Below, piece after piece: positions 36,761-48,447 of a stretch of DNA of 64,000 nucleotides. Made by a program: the position numbers and the translations under genes. The notes under the pieces are model-generated. The model searched no databases and was not told where the DNA came from. It worked only from the letters and a program-made list of their open reading frames with translations. The number at the start of each line of letters is the position of its first letter. Position 1 is the first letter of the stretch. Source of the stretch: Cerrena zonata (taxonomy: Eukaryota > Basidiomycota > Agaricomycetes > Polyporales > Cerrenaceae); contig JASBNA010000002.1 of assembly GCA_038087015.1 (NCBI GenBank), positions 1,426,001 to 1,490,000 of the forward strand. The letters run 5' to 3'.

Positions 36761-39623
36761 ATGCGGCCGCTGAGGTGCCTTCCTCTTTTGCTGCTAACTG
36801 TTCTTCCCTTGACCTTCGCCGCTCAAGTCTCTTTGCTCGTCCCGCAGCAGAATGCTACTGTTCTTCTGGAAACATCGTCGATGCTCTTTCCAATGACTCC
36901 GATTATACTTCCCTCCTCACTCTGCTGCAGAAAGCCAAGCTCATCCCCACTTGAACAGGCTGAACGCCTCTACCTTCTTTGCACCTACAAACGACGCGAT
37001 CAAACAGCACATTGAATCTCGTCCGCTGTGGCGAGAGCTCTTGGACGGAAGTTTGCCGGAACTCCGAGACAATGTTCAGGAACAGCTACGGCAGGAGTTA
37101 TTCTATCATCTTCTTAACTATACACTCCAGCAGGAAGCACCCGATGACCAAACTACAGAGGTTCACAAGACTCTTCACTATCCTAGGAAGCCGACAAGTG
37201 GTCCTCCGTCTCGAGCGCCTCCACCGAACCCCCCATGGCTTCCGACTCCTGGTGGCACCCTCGGAGGCGAGCCCCAAAAGCTCAGGTACTCTACCCGAGA
37301 CGACAAGTCTTTTGTTGGAGTGAATGCATTTGGCAATGGGGGTGCTGAAGTATCGAAAGCGGCAGTAAACACCTCTAACGGTCTCTTACTCGGAATTGGG
37401 GCTGTTCTAGACGTACCCGAGGACCTTGGTATGTAAGCGCAGCTCCATTCGAATTCCATTTTTGCTCAAAGCACTTTTAGCCACCGTCATAAGCCACCAC
37501 CCATCCCTGAAATACCTAACGAAGATTCTCAACCCGGCTATTACTGCTTTCCTCAATGGCACCTCCGAACTGACCTTGTTCCTCCCGGTTGACTCAGCTT
37601 GGGAAGAATTGCCACCCTACGAGCGGTTATACTTGGAGAGCGAATTCGCTACAGATGATTTGAAGCGGATTGTTAATATGCATGCGGTCACACAGGCCAA
37701 GCATGTGACGTATTCTGAAGAATTCAAAGACGGACTTAAACGTGCGTTATCCTTTTAGTATTTCGACAGTTAATGTTTAACCTTGAGTTATCAGTCAAGA
37801 CGGTTGATGGCCCTACACTGGATATCTCCGTTGATTCTGATAGCGGAAAGACCAAGATTTCGTCGTCAGAATTAGTCGAACCCGACATTTATGCTTCCAA
37901 CGGAGTCCTGCATACCGTTTCATCCCTTCTTCTTCCGGAAGGTTCACTGCAACTTACACCCGAGAAGTATCTTTTGGTCCTGAACTGTACTACGTTCGTA
38001 TCACTCCTTCACTCTGTGGACCTCAATCACCTCGTCAATGACACTGAGACTCATTGGACAATTCTTGCGCCTCGTGACGACGTTATGGAGCTCTTCGGCG
38101 ATGATAATTTACCAGAACGAGGTAGTGAAGAACTGAAAAAGCTTCTTCAGTATCATTTCATTCCTGGCAAGTTGTCTCCGAAGAAATTGAAAGATGGTAT
38201 GCTTGTGGAAACCGCATTGGAAGAGTCCGGTTTGGATGGAGGCAAGCAAGTACTTCCTGTTAGCGTCAGTAGCCATGGCAAGAAAGACTCGCCCTCGATT
38301 AGCTTTGGTGAAGTTACCATCATGGAAGAACCAGGTATGTTTCCCTCGGACCACAGACTATTGATCATGGAAATAACATCCCCATTAATAGTGACAATCA
38401 ACAACACGTTGATTTACTTTGTATCAAGACCCTTAACACCACCTGTTGATGCACTCCAAACAGCACTTCCCTTCCTTGATCTATCATCATTCCTCGCAGC
38501 GGTCTTCTCCACGGGCCTAGCAGATTACCTCAATCTAACACCCCGTACAACCTTCCTAATCCCCCACAATGACGCTTTCAAGCGCCTTGGCCTGCTCGTT
38601 AGCACGCATCTCCTGTCAGCTTCATCTAAACCCGACCTCGAGCGGGTGATCAAGCATCATGTCGTAACGGGCGTCGAATATGCAGAACAGATGCTAAATG
38701 GCTCGCAGCGCTCGTATGGCACTTTGGAAGGATCTGACGTGCACATCGATCGCAGTTTGGCAAATAATGGTACCCTGCTGCTATCTGCTAGTGGTGGATG
38801 GCCGGATATGCATTCACAATTAGACCCCATGAACGTACTCACACAGACCGGTGTGATCCATCAAGTTTCCGATATCCTCATCCCTCGATCCGTTGAACTC
38901 ACTGTTGGAAAACTCATGCGTGCCGGTAAAGGATCTACGATGGCTACACTCATGAACAAGGCTGGTTTGGAATGGATCTTGAACGGAACTGCGCCTCCGG
39001 AAGGTTCCCCTTGGTCAGAGTTAGGGCTTAGCGGAGTAGGTTGGACCCTCCTCTGTCCAACAGACGATTCGTTCAAGGGTATTAACCTGACGGCCCTTTA
39101 TGAAGACGGTGATCAACTGCGAGCGATCGTCAGTCAACATCTCATTCCCTCTCAACGACCACAAGAAGAAGATCCGGGGAAGAAACCATTATTGATTGAC
39201 AACGTCAACAACAACAAGCCATTAGTCCTCGACGATGCAACGACGTATACCACTCTCCAGTCAGCCGCTTCTTTGTACGGAGACATCGTTTTCCGTCGAG
39301 TAGATGATGGTGATGACATTCTTGTCGGAATCAAGGGAGCCCGAGGTGACAATGGCCGTCGAGACTGGGCTCGAATACATGCATGGGGTCGATCTACCAC
39401 AGGAGGCGGAACAGGAGGCGTGATTCAAATTGATCGATTGCTCGTGCCTTATTCTCCATCCTGGTGGAATGCCTACGGTGCCCCGATTGCTGTTGGCGTA
39501 GTTGGCGTCTTCTTCATCGGTCTGTTTTTCCTTGGCGTCAGGGCAATATGGAGACGAGATACTACAGAGGCTACCTATGAGCCTATAGGTGGATTCGCTC
39601 AGGACCAAGATGAAGAGACATGA
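36761..39623 (+). CDS. multi-fasciclin (FAS1) membrane protein, with two frame breaks near the N-terminus
   Basis: The start at 36761 (context CACCATG) gives a signal peptide, MRPLRCLPLLLLTVLPLTFA. About four FAS1 domains follow, recognised by repeats of the type STFFAPTNDAIKQH, LTLFLPVDSAWEEL, TTFLIPHNDAFKRLG and WTLLCPTDDSFKGI with matching H1/H2 boxes (for example GVLHTVSSLLLPEG, GVIHQVSDILIPRS). A single membrane helix (PIAVGVVGVFFIGLFFLGV) precedes a short acidic cytosolic tail. FAS1 proteins mediate adhesion at the cell surface or vacuole. The signal-peptide frame, the frame NIVDALSNDSDYTSLLTLLQ and the frame LNRLNASTFFAPTND are three different frames with no introns between them. One missing A near 36870 and one missing T near 36951 would join them. 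From 36951 on the gene reads cleanly through introns. Confidence 0.85.
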
Positions 39624-40272
39624 TGATCTTTTATGCTTTTTTTTTGATTTACTGTTGGAAGTTTTCCTCATAGACGATGGTTTTGGAAGTCACCCCCAGG
39701 AGTTATTTTGTAGACTTAGAAGTTGCACTTTATGTATGATTATAATTACTCTTCCACCCTTTTTCGTTTATGCGGTTGTACATGTTGTAGTTATATATGC
39801 TATTGAAACATTGAAGTAGTTTTTCCCTCTGGGATTCCTAGGTCTTAGCTTTCAAGCCTCATGACGAGCCCGGATCTCCTTTTGAATCTGGTAAATGGCA
39901 TTCAATAAGATCACAGTACCTCCGCATTGCTTCCCCGTGGGGAGTCAAATTAAGCATAGTCTAGAATGATACGGAAAACCAAGTTCCGCAGGCTTTCCGC
40001 TTTTGACGTCCTGTCACCTCCAGACACCGCTTGTCGTCCTGAATGTCCCCAACTTTGCTTATTCAAGCTATGTTCAAGACGTTCAAGACCGAGCCACTCG
40101 TGTAGATTAGATTAGATTCTTCCGGAAGGCATTAGAGCGCGAATATCACGCGCCGATCGCCCCTAAACACGTCTGATAATGCGCAATGTCGTGAATATTA
40201 CCGGCCAAGCACATTTCAAGCTCGGTTACTCTTGGTGGCTTGATTCGTTCATCTTCCTCTCCGACTACCATC
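39624..40272. other. intergenic, fasciclin 3' flank and carnitine carrier promoter
   Basis: About 650 bp with a short 'tagattagattagatt' run near 40108. No gene seen. Confidence 0.5.
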
Positions 40273-41704
40273 ATGGTGAGTACCTATCTTTGAGGACTGT
40301 ACTTGGACGGAGCTGAATCTGAGTGTTAGAGTGATTCGTCGTCTTCCGAGCAGGCCCAGCAGGGCACCTCCACCTCTGAAAACATTAAATCGTTTGTCTC
40401 TGGAGGTGCTGGTGGTATTGCCGCTGTGCTTGTTGGTGCGTACACTTGTTCCCCTTGTTCTGCTGTATTCCAGTGATCTGACACTATTATACAGGACACC
40501 CGTTCGATCTCACAAAGACCCGTCTGCAAACAGCAGCCCCGGGGACTTATACAGGAGCTATCGACGTTGTCAAAAAGGCCGTAGCTCGTGATGGTATTAC
40601 TGGGTACGATCATCTCTGATAAATCTCCTTTTACCTCCAATCTAAAACTAATGGGGTGACTATAGAATGTACCGCGGTGTCGTTCCACCGCTACTTGGTG
40701 TGACTCCGATATTCGCCATGTCATTCTGGGTATGACAGTGTCTTATATTTGACCTCGTAAGCAAACACTGATATAGAACCATATGGACAGGCTTATGATA
40801 TGTCCAAAGTGCTCATCTACAAATTGACACCAAACCGGACGAGTAAAGAACTCTCGGTTGCGGAATACGCTGCCGCCGGTTTCCTCTCTGCTATTCCTAC
40901 CACTTTGGTGACAGCACCAGTCGAGCGAGCGAAGGTTTTGCTTCAGGTAAACAAGACTTCCGTGATTCTGGCGTCGTAAGGCTAAAATATGTACAGATCC
41001 AAGGTCAAGGTCAAGGCGGACCTCAATACAACGGTGTCTTCGATGTTGTAAAACATCTGTACAAGGAGGGTGGTGTGCGTAGTGTATTCCGTGGCTCAAC
41101 AGCCACTGTCCTTCGAGATGGACCTGGAAGTGCAGCGTACGTTACTCACCTATCACCAAATAACCTCGAATGAACTGACATCAATTGAATTCACAGTTAT
41201 TTTGCCGCGTATGAGGTCACCAAGAAGCTCTTGACACCTGCTGGGTCCTCGCCTTCAGATTTGAACCTTGGTGCTGTCATTATTGCTGGTGGTACTGCCG
41301 GTGTTGCCATGTGGTCAATAGCTATTCCCCCGGATGTATGTTCTATAATTATCTCGTGATAACCCAACCTCTACTTAACTCTGCTTTTTTGTAGGTGTTG
41401 AAGTCTCGTATTCAGTCAGCACCCACAGGAACATATTCTGGCTTTTTTGATTGTGCACGGAAGACAATAGCTCAAGATGGTGTCGCAGCATTATGGAGAG
41501 GACTTGGACCTGCTATGGCTCGTGTACGTACTGATTAGCCTTCCGTTCAATGTCACAACTAATTCGGCTGCAACAGGCATTCCCAGCAAACGCCGCAACC
41601 TTCGTAAGTATTTCAAATCAATTATCCAATACTAACTGAATTCTCATCATGGTTCATAGCTCGGTGTTGAAGCATCGAAGAAACTATTCGATAAATACTT
41701 CTAG
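40273..41704 (+). CDS. crc1: mitochondrial carnitine/acylcarnitine carrier
   Basis: This inner-membrane antiporter exchanges acylcarnitines for carnitine, feeding fatty-acid and acetyl units to the mitochondrion. The ATG at 40273 is followed at once by an intron donor (ATG|gtgagt), and coding resumes at 40331 with SDSSSSEQAQQGTSTSENIK. The three carrier repeats show HPFDLTKTRLQTAAPGTYTG, APVERAKVLLQIQGQGQGGP and PPDVLKSRIQSAPTGTYSG. The VFRGSTATVLRDGPGSAAYF segment is typical of the CRC1/SLC25A20 clade. The stop is at 41704. About ten short exons are all in frame. It is distinct from the broken carrier at 18394-19849. Confidence 0.92.
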
Positions 41705-41951
41705 AATAGTAATCAGTGTTTTCACCCTAATACTTCAGTGTCCGCCGTCTGATCTACACATATCTTCAACCAGCATGTATTGCAGTGATCGTGGAGCCAT
41801 ACATCAAGGTTCAAATCATAGAAAGGTAAGATGACCGCAATAGCGTCCAGAAATGGTTCAAAAGCCAGACAGGTACTACAATATGGATAGCGTCGAGGTG
41901 AATGAAAGAAGCTAGTGTGTAACAGGATTTAAAACACTACAGACGATCCAC

Positions 41952-42597
41952 TTAGTTCTCGATGGGAGTGGTGTCGGGGGTGGCGACGGGGGAAGTAACG
42001 GGGATGGGGGAAGTAACAGGGACGGAGGAAGTAACAGGCTCAGTGGCGTTCTCAGCGGGCGATGGGATTGCACCATCTTTCGAGATGGTGAATTGCGGCG
42101 AGATGTTGCCAGAATCGCCAAGCACTACGTACTCCTGTGAGCATCACATTGATTGAGCGAGATGGAAACCACTTACAGGCAACGATGTAATCCGGGCGAG
42201 TCTCAACATCGGGGACAGTTACTTCAACGGTACCATCCCTGTACTTGAAACCCTTTGCAATGGGGTTGGCTGTATGTATTTATCAGTGAGTCGAGTTCAT
42301 CGTCAGATATAACATTTACTTACCAATATCCAAGTTCTCGCTGTCATTCTCGATATGACCGAGGTAGATGACACCAGGGGTGTCCAAAGCCTCCTCGGGG
42401 ATACCAGCGGTATCCCAAGTGATGTTTTGCTTGGAACCAGTGGTCCAAACGGTACCGGTAGTGGGGGTATTAACCTTGGGATCCCAGACATCGGAGGCAA
42501 TGTTGGCGGCACGAGACCCGACACGAGAGTTGGAAAGGGGACTGGCGGATGCGGAAAGAGCGACAGCGAGGCAGGTGAAAACAGTGGTGAACTTCAT
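41952..42597 (-). CDS. secreted Ser/Thr-rich Kre9/Knh1-like protein
   Basis: The start at 42597 gives a signal peptide (MKFTTVFTCLAVALSASASP). The mature part has VWDPKVNTPTTGTVWTTGS, QNITWDT and GVIYLGHI, the conserved opening of the Kre9/Knh1-like N-terminal domain common in agaricomycete secreted and GPI-anchored wall proteins. Two short introns follow. The last exon ends in a Pro/Thr/Ser tail with three imperfect VTS-x-V/I-P units and stops at 41952 without a hydrophobic GPI signal, so it is probably a free secreted protein. The role in wall assembly is inferred from the family name only. It is tail-to-tail with the carnitine carrier. Confidence 0.75.
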
Positions 42598-43534
42598 GAT
42601 GGAAAAGTGGTGGGTATGAAGGTTAAAGAGTGGAGGTACGTTTGAGTTGACGAGGGGGTATTGTGTACGGAGTAAGAGAGGCAAACGGCGAGGCGTATGT
42701 TGGTTCCATTGACTGTCAAACCTCACCTCTTTATAGGTGTTGAAAAGAAGCTGATGGGAGAGGAGCTTCTATCGAGCAACGGGCCACTTCAGAATCACGG
42801 TCATTCATCACGCTACATTCGTAACCAATGCCCCCGAATCGCGTACGGTACACCGCGATATGTCGTACTTGGGTCCATTATTGCTCCGTACTCCCATTAT
42901 ACCCGCCTGTACCCGCCACAAAATGTGCTAAACACGATGGAGTCGCTCATTTTGTTCTCAGGTACCTGAGCAGTGCTCAAACCCTAGAGATTCCATCCAG
43001 GATGGACGTCAATCTAAGCCCAGCCTCAGATGTTAACAAGGAGCGTACAGTTGGAGAACGCCCGCCAGATCAAGAAGCCTATACGATGAAGCTCAGAGAA
43101 GCATCGGCAGGGGCGTGGCTATCATTGAGGTGGAGTGTCAGAGTCCGATGACTTTCAACTGACACTGATTATGAGCCACTTCCCGCAGCCTTTGTTACCA
43201 TGGTATCCACGCAAAGTCTACTAAACGAGTAAAATATGAATGCGAAGGTGCTAGAAGCGAGCAGCAATATTAGATGACCATACGGACTGCCAAACCTCAT
43301 CGACTTCCTAATGCAAATGTTCGCACACCCGACGCCGATCATTCTCAATTTGGAGTGCAAGTTCTATATTTAGCTCCACCCTGTGTCCACACCAGACAGT
43401 GCAATGTCAACAGATCCATGTTTCAATTCAGTTGTTGTGATACAAGCATCTACAGTGTCTAAAAGAGAATAAGTGTACTAATATAGATAGTCCATCCCGC
43501 AGATCCATTGGTATATATAGATGATACTTTTGAT
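42598..43534. other. intergenic, Kre9/Knh1-like promoter and arg2 3' flank
   Basis: About 940 bp. Plus-strand frames at 42697-42969, 42828-43151 and 43274-43462 have no recognisable features. I see no gene. Confidence 0.5.
42729..42735 (-). promoter_or_regulatory. possible TATA box of the Kre9/Knh1-like gene
   Basis: TATAAAG on the minus strand, about 130 nt before the ATG. The position is reasonable for a TATA element but there is no further support. Confidence 0.35.
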
Positions 43535-45554
43535 TTACTTTTGCCAGCTGGAGGGAACCTTCATCACGACATCGGCCCAGAATGACAGCCTTCCGCCCTC
43601 CCAATTTTCGACGTATGACAACCCAGCATTGCCACGACGAGCCTCTTCGGTTTTAAGACGCTTCTCTGCATCACACCAAAAGAGGACCCAATCGCCCATC
43701 CGAACATGACCCGTGCTACGTTCGAAATACCACTTGTTCACCGGGTTGTTGGCACGGCTCCGCCATACCAGATCGCGTCCTTCACCAACACCCTCCTTGC
43801 CACCATTAGGGTTGGCAGAGAAGGATAGGCCAAGACCGTAAGACTCATCGTGTAAGGCAACCCACAAGAAGTCGACCGTTCCATCGCCCTGATGGCTGGG
43901 AAGAACGGCAAACTTGTCAAGGTACTGAATGGGAGAGAAGTTGGAATATGAACCCAGGGGAAAGTCTTCTCGGGTAACAATAGCGGCTCCGGCATAGTCG
44001 CCCGCAACAATGACGAAGTCGAGACATTTATCCAGACGCTCCCAGAATGGGCCTTCGTCGAGTGTTCGTTGGAACGATTGCTCGAGAAGGGCTTTCATTT
44101 TTGGACGGTCAACTTCCTGCAAAGTTCGGATGACACGGATGGGAAGGCCTCGGCGCAGCAAGGTAGGTGTATGGGGAGTAAGTTTCCGGTTCCCTTGCAG
44201 GAGGGCGTGCGGCAAACTAGAACTGACCGCTGGTTTGTTGGTGATTAGGTTCGCAATCAGCGAGCTAGGAGAACGGTGCGAAACCATCACCGCTGATGAG
44301 GTCGGAGGCATATAAGCAAGGCATGTGCGAGCGAGCGACAAGTTTGAAAGTGATGATGGATGTGATCCACCCCAATGCGGGTCAAAGGTATCTTTGATAT
44401 AGGAATACTCAGACGTGAGGTTCACCAGAAGATGAGGGAGGCCTGAACGTGCGTAGGAAGGCACACCGCCTTCTCGGTTGATGATCATGAGCCTCATGGG
44501 ATTGAGGTCAATTTCGTCCTGGACTTCGGGCTCTAGATTTTCGCTGCGTTTGGTTTGCTCCTCCAAAGCACATGCTTCTACCATACCTCGTACCAAAGCA
44601 GCAATGACATCGTTGGCGTCGACCCGGACAGAACGGTAGAATGAATCCAGAGCCATGGGAGGAAGGACAGGGATCTCTCCCGCCCGGAGTGCTGACCGAA
44701 CGTGTACAAGGTCAGAAGGGAAGGTATGAGCTTCGGGGACGGCATAATCTCGCTCCTCTGTAGAGTTTTCGTCTCCCGGCTTCGGTCCTAGACGGACGAC
44801 GGCACCAAGGACCGGACGAGCACGAGCACCTTGCCTTTCAAGAGCACTGACTACGCGCATGGTGTCTTCGACAATCATCGCACGTTCATGCTCATCGCCC
44901 CGTGTCAATTGATCATTCTCGACCACAATCACGCTCAACAAGCCCAACTTCTCCAGGTACACCATGCCGCGGGAGATGCTCTCAAGTTGCCTGTCATTGA
45001 ATGGACCTTGCAGCTTTACGAGTGCTGTTCGGTGGACAATCGGGTCTAAGATGGAAGCAACGACCTTATTTTGGGGTTGGGGAGTAATGTCCGGGGCCTG
45101 GTTTTGGTAGCGAGAGGTATTTGTTCTTCCGTCTGAAGACTGCGCTCTGGACGTGTTTCACGAGGTATGAGTCGAGGTTTGAGGCCGAAATTTGCCAAGT
45201 AGGATCGCGTGTCCCTCAGGGAAGGGTTTGCACGCAAGATCGACATGATGAAATCCTAGGCAGCATGATCATCATTATCTGATAACGGAAGATCTTGGGC
45301 TAGAGAAATCTTATCTCACATCATCCGGAGGTTCGCCATCTGACACCTCTAGTTCAGCCCTAGCTTGTCTAAGGTCACGTATAGTCTGTCAAAGTGATAG
45401 CAATAGAGTTTAGTAACAGAAGTATGGAAAAGTCAAGCAAGAGAGCGAGTTGTGAAGCGGTGCTTACCGCGTAGAAGGCTTTGAATGTCTGCGCTGAGCG
45501 AGAGTTGAGGTTGGATTTTAGTATTGGGGCGGCGTGTATGGTACGGGGAATCAT
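43535..45554 (-). CDS. arg2: N-acetylglutamate synthase, mitochondrial (fungal ARG2 type)
   Basis: This enzyme catalyses the first step of arginine/ornithine synthesis, acetylating glutamate in mitochondria. The start at 45554 gives a basic presequence (MIPRTIHAAPILKSNLNSRS). After two introns DFIMSILRANPSLRDTRSYL follows. The amino-acid-kinase-like domain begins RTALVKLQGPFNDRQLESIS and GMVYLEKLGLLSVIVVENDQ. The C-terminal acetyltransferase domain has LDKFAVLPSHQGDGTVDFLW, LHDESYGLGLSFSANPNGG and PVNKWYFERSTGHVRMGDW. The frame of the SLRDTRSY block and the frame of the kinase-like block differ by one nucleotide, and no good intron bridges the poorly conserved linker (about 45060-45150). This suggests a single-base indel or a missed splice. 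Confidence 0.9.
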
Positions 45555-46266
45555 GGTGAAGGAAGAGTGAGCTAGGGAGGTTGCTGGGGAGGAAAAGCTG
45601 AGAGACGGGGGTTTTTATGAGTCATAGGTTGGGTAAAGAGGAAGGAAGTATAGAATCAAAGAAAATGCGTGGTGCCTTGCAATCACGATCACCCAACAGC
45701 CCTTCCGGAGCGCCCAGAGCCTACTCGCCGCAACAGCCGCCGATATTCCATGAGCTTTTACTGCCATTCACCCTCGCAGTCATGCTTCAGGCAAAACTCG
45801 AGCACATCGTCAGTCAAAGACGTACAAGGAACCATAGTGTGAGTCGCAGATCGACGCCCCGAAAGGCGCAATTCACTCAGAAGACCTTCTAAGAGTCATT
45901 TAAATGCACACCAATAGCACCTTTACCTCGTATCTTAACAGCCCGCTCATTCATGTGCAGGCCAAGCTGTGCATGTTTTGCAAACTAGCCCACACAATAA
46001 TACAAGTGATATCTATAAGCGCAACCGTGCAAGGCATTGTCCTATCAGCGTTCGAGCTTCAATGCTTCTCCGTGTACACCGCAGGACAGCCTTGCCACTT
46101 CGTAAACCAAGAGTCCTGCCAAAAGGGATCTATAGTTTGCAAAACTAAAGACGATGGAGGAAGATAAGAACTATCCCTAGTGTCATTCCTCCTTCAGATC
46201 TGTCAGTTTCCAGTACGGCGTCATTACGACCAACATTGTGTTCTTTCAATCCCTTTATAGACGCTT
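45555..46266. other. intergenic, arg2 promoter and F-box gene 3' flank
   Basis: About 710 bp. Plus frames at 45617-45892 and 45904-46167 show no family features or splice partners. No gene called. Confidence 0.45.
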
Positions 46267-48018
46267 TCAGAAGGTCAAGATGCGATATCGCCGGAGGCTG
46301 CTAGGAGTAGTCTGCATGATCAAATTGAGTATTCGTTCTTCCTTCCGTTCTACTAAGACAGAATCCACTTACCCGCTCTACGAGTATGATAGCGTCCTCG
46401 CTGATCATCACCGTCAATGGGTCAAAATCCGGATCCCACTTCACCTCATGGGCCCTAAATCGGAGAGGTAATGCGGTCTCGACCGTCTCAGCGAAAATGC
46501 TATATGCATTATGGGCGATTATGGTGGGGTTTGTTAACAATTGCCAGGTGTCTTTGCTACGTCCCTCTAGCTCGGCTTTTCTGATCGCCAGTTGGTTGAA
46601 ATCAAGGACGAACAGCCTATGGTTGACTCTGTTCCCTCTGAGGAAGGAAGCAAACGACATTCCATGAACATAACACACCCATACATCTGAAAATGATGGC
46701 GCAGGAGCTCTGAAGTCGAGTACCGGCAGGACCCCATTGGTCCATTCGATAGCACCGGCGAAGCTATCCATAGCGCGAAGAAGAGTCGAAGTCGGGACGA
46801 ATACTGCATAGGTTTGCACGTGTCCCAGACCGAGAGACTGCACGGAGACTGTGATGATGAATAACCTTTCCTTGCGCGAGATATGGAAAGGGACTTGGAG
46901 CTTGGGATTTGGCGTCCATTCTGGCCCAGGGTCCGAGCGGAACATAACATCAGCTACTCTGTATCCTGGCGATAAGTCCGGAAACAGAAATTCGCATTCG
47001 GGTTCGACATCGTTCAAAGATGTAATATCGTGCGGAGAGGATTGAATGTTTACGACCACGAGGGAAACGTCGCCGTTTTCGATTTTCGCGATGGCAATAT
47101 GCTGCTGTGTCAAGAACATAAAGCGTTTATAGCCTCTTCATAGATGGCCTACACATTTTCAATCAACCAAAAATTACATGGTATAATGACGGACTACTTA
47201 CCAACAATCTTAAACCAGTTTTCCAGTTCCATATGACGAGATGATGCACCATATCTCCCGACAGGAAGATAATCCCCAGTAATTCTCCGCTAGTTTGGAT
47301 TTGGAAGGAATATGGGCGTGTGGGCGGCGTATAAATGAGAATCCCTGGTTTGGGTGTGGTCGGGTGGGTCTTCCCTTCTGAAAGTGTTCTCAAATGAACC
47401 CGGCACTCGTTCTGACTGTCCCGAAACATCATTTGGACCCAACTTCCGGTTAACTATCCTCTTGACATACCTTGCATCCATTTTCTCAACAAAGACTAGG
47501 AGATCTTCAGCTGGGTCCATCCCAAAGTCTCGAACATCCGTATCCAAATTCTGCACCTCCCAGGACTTTGCCTCGATCCCGCGGATAGCAGAAGGCAGTT
47601 GGTAGAATGCGATAGATCTATGGTTCTTCCCTTGTGCCAGAACATTGCCGTACAATTCCCAGGTACTACCGTTTTCCTTTTCAATCATATGAGACTGAGA
47701 GAAACGGAGTTCGCCCCAGGCTGATTGGTGCTCTCTCAGACATTGGAGTCGCTCCGCCGCAACCATACCTCCCCGAGGGCCGTCTTCCATCCCGCTAAGT
47801 ACGAGTTCCACTTTGTATTGTAACGTTGCAGCTTCGGTTATGATGTCATTGAAAAATCTACATAGCTATTGCGATCCGCATAAAGAATAACATACTGTGA
47901 GATTGTATAGGTCGTATACGTTGTGACTTACTGTTCTGCAGCGTAAGATTGTTCGTAGGTCTACCTCGTCTAGTATCTTTATTATGAGTTCAGTGGGTAG
48001 TTCGTGCAGTAGAGCCAT
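46267..48018 (-). CDS. F-box protein
   Basis: The start at 48018 gives MALLHELPTELIIKILDEVD and LRTILRCR, a clear N-terminal F-box (Leu-Pro-x-Glu-Leu opening), so it probably recruits substrates to an SCF ubiquitin ligase through Skp1. The rest is a long divergent region of beta-propeller-like character (KVELVLSGMEDGPRGG, RSIAFYQLPSAIRG, LVVVNIQSSP, HRLFVLDFNQLAIRK) with no motif that names a substrate, as in many expanded basidiomycete F-box families. The last splice was inferred from a strong GTAAGT donor at about 46370, giving a C-terminus LRRYRILTF with the stop at 46267; without that splice the frame ends at 46301. Confidence 0.75.
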
Positions 48019-48447
48019 GATGTTTATGAAATGAGTTTGACCAAACGAGCAAGTTGGGTGTTCGAGTGAATCTTATCATTGCCGTAGGTATGATGCAACT
48101 TGATCATCGAAGTCCGGAAGATGCCGTATGTCTTACCCTCGACACATTGACCAACAACTTCGGACTTTGAACAAGTGAATACATATCTCTCTCATACGAC
48201 GACCTGCCATATTGCCTCTACTCGGTCTTTCTGCTGACAGGGCTGGGTTGCTAACGCTACGTACACAATCAATAGACGAACAATAACAACAATTGTATCC
48301 CTAGCCTATCTATCATAACTATCAGCTCCGGGTCCGAGACCCGCAACCGTGACCTCAGACCACGCTCAGTCAGCGGTTCACCTTTAGATTAACTCCTCAC
48401 ACAGAACCATCTACTCTATCACATAGTATCGAGGATATTCAAATAAC
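48019..48447. other. divergent promoter region F-box gene / UBE2O gene
   Basis: About 430 bp between divergent starts. No gene or clear element seen. Confidence 0.5.

Noticed and set aside
41805..41835. Possible tRNA B-box (ggttcaaatc)
   Set aside because: No A-box or cloverleaf can be drawn around it.
42355..42645. Plus-strand Gly-rich frame
   Set aside because: Antisense of the Kre9/Knh1-like gene with its signal peptide and conserved block.
45617..46167. Two plus-strand frames of 87-91 codons upstream of arg2
   Set aside because: No recognisable motifs, no splice structure, and composition like intergenic DNA.
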